From: Glaciimonas sp.
Lineage (GTDB): Bacteria > Pseudomonadota > Gammaproteobacteria > Burkholderiales > Burkholderiaceae_D
DNA: 64,000 bases
Reading direction: 5' to 3'
NCBI GenBank assembly: GCA_012927585.1
Contig: JABBOY010000036.1
Span: forward strand, 1-64,000
Positions within the stretch are counted from its first letter, which is position 1. Every line of letters begins with the position of its first letter. Below are positions 61,300 to 64,000 of this stretch, one piece after another. Under the pieces are notes generated by a model. It searched no databases. It had not been told where the DNA came from and worked only from the letters and a program-made list of their open reading frames with translations. The position numbers and the translations under genes were made by a program.

Positions 61300-61545
61300 T
61301 TATTCGTGAAAAAAGTACAGCGCCGCACACAAGCCGACGCCGATTACATACAGTAGCCATGTCTGCGAGACGCCATACGGATACAGCATCAGGCCGATTC
61401 CGATCCACTTGGGAGTGCCGCTAGAGGTTTTTTTTCCATACCGATATGCGGCAATGCCGATGATGCCAAAGACGATTGCGCCCAACAGGTATGCCGGACT
61501 GGGCAGTGTCAGGCCTAAAGATCCAAGGGTATTTAAGTCATCCAT
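61300..61545 (-). CDS. small membrane protein
   Basis: 81 residues with two or three hydrophobic segments: PAYLLGAIVFGIIGIAAYRYG and GIGLMLYPYGVSQTWLLYVIGVGLCAALYFF, joined by a charged GKKTSSGTPKW loop. Small proteins of this pattern are common in betaproteobacteria and uncharacterised. The gaps 61051-61299 and 61546-61810 beside it hold no supported gene. Confidence 0.65.
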   Translation of the reverse strand: MDDLNTLGSLGLTLPSPAYLLGAIVFGIIGIAAYRYGKKTSSGTPKWIGIGLMLYPYGVSQTWLLYVIGVGLCAALYFFHE

Positions 61546-61810
61546 GGCGTGTGAATAATCGGTTGGTTATAGTGCGCAAGGTGCAATCTCGTCGGTTATT
61601 TGCAATCGCCGCCTATGATAATCGAAACACCGCCGAAATCGCTGTCATTACATCTGAAAAATTTTAAAAATGTTGGGGGTATAAGCTAAAACACATATGT
61701 TCACGCAAGTATGTATAAATTCTTTAAAAATACACGTTAATGTATATTGATTTTACTTGCTGTAGGATGGCACCTTATGGCTTCGATCCCATTGACCCCT
61801 GTGTTACGCA

Positions 61811-62035
61811 TTATTTGATGCCGAGCGCCCATTGAATAATGTATTTGGCGACGAAGCCCACCATCCCAAACGCCAGCCCAAGAAATAACACAAAAGTACC
61901 AAAGCGCCCGGCCTTGGCTTGCCATGCAAGCTGGCCGATGATGAACAGCATGTAGAGCATAAACGCGCCCACGCCAAAGGTCAGGCCAAAATTGGCGATC
62001 TGGGCTTCTGTGAAGCCAAATACGGTACCGGTCAA
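61811..62035 (-). CDS. DUF2788 small membrane protein
   Basis: 74 residues from TTG 62035, which overlaps the stop of the upstream gene (TTGA) and has GGAGAG 5 bases before it. The sequence TGTVFGFTEAQIANFGLTFGVGAF and QLAWQAKAGRFGTFVLFLGLAFGMVGFVAKYIIQW is characteristic of DUF2788. Two membrane helices. Usually in operon with small integral membrane proteins, as here. Role unknown. Confidence 0.8.
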   Translation of the reverse strand: MTGTVFGFTEAQIANFGLTFGVGAFMLYMLFIIGQLAWQAKAGRFGTFVLFLGLAFGMVGFVAKYIIQWALGIK

Positions 62036-62844
62036 GAGTGCTCTCCATTGTTGATACCAAGGACGACAGCTTCCACCAAGTCGCGATAAGCGTGCCAACT
62101 GGCGTGGCCTAGCAGGGGAATGAGCAGAATCAGGCCGAGCAACAGCGATGCCAGTCCGAGCAAGGTAAAACCCATGATCAGCCCGGCCCATAATGCCATC
62201 GGCGCGGGATTGGCCAGAATCACTCTCCAACTGGTGAAGACGGCATCCATCACGCTGATTTTCCGATCCAGCAGCAGCGGCATGGTTACCACGGTAGAGG
62301 CGAAAACTGGTGCTGCCATGACGCCGCCGAGTGCCAGCCATAGTGTAAATAAATAATTGTCGGGAGCCAGCACCACTAAATACACAAACGCCATTGGGTC
62401 GGCGATGGGCTGTGGCGCAAACGAAATAACCAATGCAGCCGAGGTCATAACCCAGCCGGTTCCCGCCAGCGCCAGCAATAAGCCGAAACGCACCAGCCTG
62501 GTATCGAGTACATCGTCAGGCATACGCCATTGCAACCAGGTGTGCAGCACACATCGGCCGTTGGCCGGTTCGCCGCGTTCCAGCGCACGACTCAGCGCAT
62601 ACAGCCCGCTCGCCAGCACTGGCGCCACCAATAAAAAACCGGAAAAAGCACCGGCCAGCAACCAGAACCTGTCGTGTGCAATGGCAATCAATAGCGCGCC
62701 GAATAGTGCAACGGCCAAACCATGCGCCATGCTGAGAAGCGGGCAACGCACAATGTCGCTCCAGCCCAGAAGCAGCCATTGCAGAGGCCGCAACAGCGGA
62801 ACGGTATGCACGGCAGGGGCTTGGATCGGGAAGGTTGTTGGCAT
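62032..62844 (-). CDS. DUF2189 integral membrane protein
   Basis: 270 residues with six predicted helices (about 45-62, 64-88, 118-142, 150-180, 210-228 and 230-252). RPLQWLLLGWSDIVRCPLLSMAHG at the start and LIPLLGHASWHAYRDLV near the end are typical of DUF2189 proteins, in which the last motif is conserved. Coupled to the DUF2788 gene by a TTGA overlap. Function unknown, though it often sits near cytochrome oxidase genes. Confidence 0.85.
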   Translation of the reverse strand: MPTTFPIQAPAVHTVPLLRPLQWLLLGWSDIVRCPLLSMAHGLAVALFGALLIAIAHDRFWLLAGAFSGFLLVAPVLASGLYALSRALERGEPANGRCVLHTWLQWRMPDDVLDTRLVRFGLLLALAGTGWVMTSAALVISFAPQPIADPMAFVYLVVLAPDNYLFTLWLALGGVMAAPVFASTVVTMPLLLDRKISVMDAVFTSWRVILANPAPMALWAGLIMGFTLLGLASLLLGLILLIPLLGHASWHAYRDLVEAVVLGINNGEHS

Positions 62845-63385
62845 GATGGTCTTGTGTTTTTAGATGGAAATAGACATGTACAGATCACTTGATCCAAGGC
62901 AAGTCGCCCATGGTATACCGATACCGATGGCGCGCTGTGTCTACGGTTCTAATTCGTTACCCATGGATGCATCAGTTTTGCCTTTCCATCGGGAAATCCA
63001 GGCATTTCATTATCTCTTTGTGGCGAGAGATTGATAACAAACGCAGCTTAAAGCGAAAGCAGCGAACGTAGGTAAAACCAGGGTTTATTAATCATTCCAG
63101 CATTGCTGATTGCGATTTCTATTGCCCGATTTATCTTCGGCGTTGAAGCCGCGCAAGGGTCTGCTTGAAAGCGTGGACAAGTCGACCGAAAGCGTCACCG
63201 CCACGCCGGTCAGCGCAATTCTGCTGTTGACTTGTGCCACCACAACGTTCGGCGAACTGCAAGCTGCGCTGGGCCGCCAAATTTGCATAGAATGAACCGT
63301 TGTTCTTGCAATTTCTCACCGCGTCGGCTGTCTTACAGGCGGATTCTGCAAAAGTAGCACCCTTTTTTCTCAACACTAAGGAACT
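62845..63385. other. intergenic region before the OsmC gene
   Basis: About 540 bases. A plus-strand frame at 63110-63295 has no ribosome site and no recognisable family. No RNA gene or repeat seen. Confidence 0.4.
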
Positions 63386-63814
63386 ATGATGATCAAGAAA
63401 GCATGGGCGGTTTGGAAAGGCGGCATCAAGGATGGCAGCGGGACACTCTCCACCGAAACTGGGGTTCTTAATGAAGCGCCGTATGGTTTTAAGGCAAGGT
63501 TTGAAAACGGCAAGGGTACTAATCCAGAGGAGTTGATTGGGACTGCGCATGCCGGATGTTTTTCGATGGCACTGTCATTGATGCTCGGAGAGGCCGGCTT
63601 AACGCCGGAAAAGATCGAGACACATGCTGATGTGACTCTTGAGAAGGTCGGAGATGGCTTTGAGATCACTGCCAGTCATCTGACTGTGGTGGCAAAAATT
63701 CCTGGCGTGGACAAGGCCAAGTTCGAGGAAATTGCAAACAAGGCCAAAATCGGTTGTCCGGTATCCAAGCTGTTGAAAACAAACATTACGATGGATGCAC
63801 GATTGGAGTCTTGA
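63386..63814 (+). CDS. osmC: OsmC/Ohr family peroxidase
   Basis: 142 residues. The redox cysteines are in GTAHAGCFSMALSLML and AKIGCPVSKLL, the order and spacing of the OsmC branch, with the catalytic Arg in GFKARFENGKGTNPEELIG. These thiol peroxidases reduce organic hydroperoxides, accept electrons from lipoyl proteins, and are stress induced. ATG 63386 follows TAAGGAAC; the next ATG three bases on is equally possible. Not linked to its neighbours. Confidence 0.92.
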   Translation: MMIKKAWAVWKGGIKDGSGTLSTETGVLNEAPYGFKARFENGKGTNPEELIGTAHAGCFSMALSLMLGEAGLTPEKIETHADVTLEKVGDGFEITASHLTVVAKIPGVDKAKFEEIANKAKIGCPVSKLLKTNITMDARLES

Positions 63815-63827
63815 ACAAGCTGTGAGC

Positions 63828-63878
63828 GTTGGGCTAGCGGTCAACCGGTAGATTGGTGCTGCGCTTGCGCAGCCCAAC
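63828..63878. repeat. REP-like nested inverted repeat after osmC
   Basis: GTTGGGCT (63828-63835) and AGCCCAAC (63871-63878) form an outer stem, and GCTGCGC-TT-GCGCAGC (63858-63873) a compact inner hairpin. No T-run follows. It resembles intergenic REP-type palindromes of proteobacteria more than a terminator. Confidence 0.45.
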
Positions 63879-64000
63879 ATGCGTCAGCGATATCTGCATG
63901 TTGCAAAAATGTGGGCTTTGCAGCCAACCTGCCGTGCCGGGACGATAAATAAGGAATAATAGAGGGCAGGGCACAAAGTAGTGCTGAAAACCTGAACTGT

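Noticed and set aside
63110-63295. Short open frame upstream of osmC
   Set aside because: No ribosome site, no recognisable family and equally open on the other strand; not reported as a gene.
1-64000. CRISPR arrays, rRNA operon, or phage structural genes
   Set aside because: I saw no regularly spaced repeats, no rRNA sequence and no capsid, tail or terminase genes in the window.

Overview
The window reads as a chromosomal segment of a Gram-negative betaproteobacterium. The envelope genes (a Burkholderiales-type porin, DUF1302/DUF1329 proteins, DUF2189, DUF2788, MtfA) fit this; I cannot name the genus. Gene density is high, coding is GC-rich, and most of the window is accessory DNA: two aromatic or alicyclic catabolic regions, a belt of broken insertion sequences, a light-sensing locus and a small tRNA-borne integrative island.

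Layout. 1-278: end of an IS21-family element. 518-21926 (+ strand): a long catabolic cluster with an acyl-CoA dehydrogenase, a signal-less substrate-binding-like protein, an aldehyde dehydrogenase, EtfBA, an envelope module (DUF1302, DUF1329, YCF48-like, RND permease), a two-subunit molybdenum enzyme of the pyrogallol transhydroxylase / resorcinol hydroxylase family, a beta-hydroxyacid dehydrogenase-like reductase, a small membrane protein, a 6-oxocamphor-hydrolase-like crotonase, a porin and a SnoaL-like protein. 21980-23511: ISAs1 scar with fragments of a Cache-domain gene and a second etfA. 23584-27105: LysR regulator divergent from an aromatic-acid MFS transporter and a gamma-resorcylate-decarboxylase-like amidohydrolase. 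27159-30440: decayed genes, a monooxygenase-like membrane protein and a TetR regulator. 30508-36694 (- strand): E1alpha-E1beta-aldehyde dehydrogenase-E2-E3 operon, then its likely GntR regulator and an MFS transporter, with two identical palindromic operators. 39563-46235: NmrA-like protein, GntR regulator, IS630, IS3 and IS481 debris, a broken P2-type integrase, a damaged toxin-antitoxin pair and a tRNA-Thr 3' fragment. 46909-53980: photoactive yellow protein (PYP) locus. 54505-59936: tRNA-Asn and a 5.4 kb island bounded by 46-bp direct repeats. 60238-63814: ordinary housekeeping genes.

How the genes may work together. The decarboxylase, the molybdenum hydroxylase/transhydroxylase, the beta-diketone hydrolase homologue and the 2-oxoacid-dehydrogenase-like complex together suggest oxygen-independent breakdown of a polyhydroxylated ring, resembling the resorcinol route of Azoarcus anaerobius but with different parts; the order of reactions is inference. 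The best candidate for an undescribed system is at 46.9-54.0 kb. A tal-pyp-pcl operon can make and load the p-coumaroyl chromophore. Divergent from it is a translationally coupled operon encoding a second PYP-like protein, a PAS-GGDEF diguanylate cyclase and a PAS-GGDEF-EAL protein. The same palindrome (TTTGTC-N3-GACAAA) lies upstream of tal and of pyp. I read this as a blue-light to cyclic-di-GMP module.
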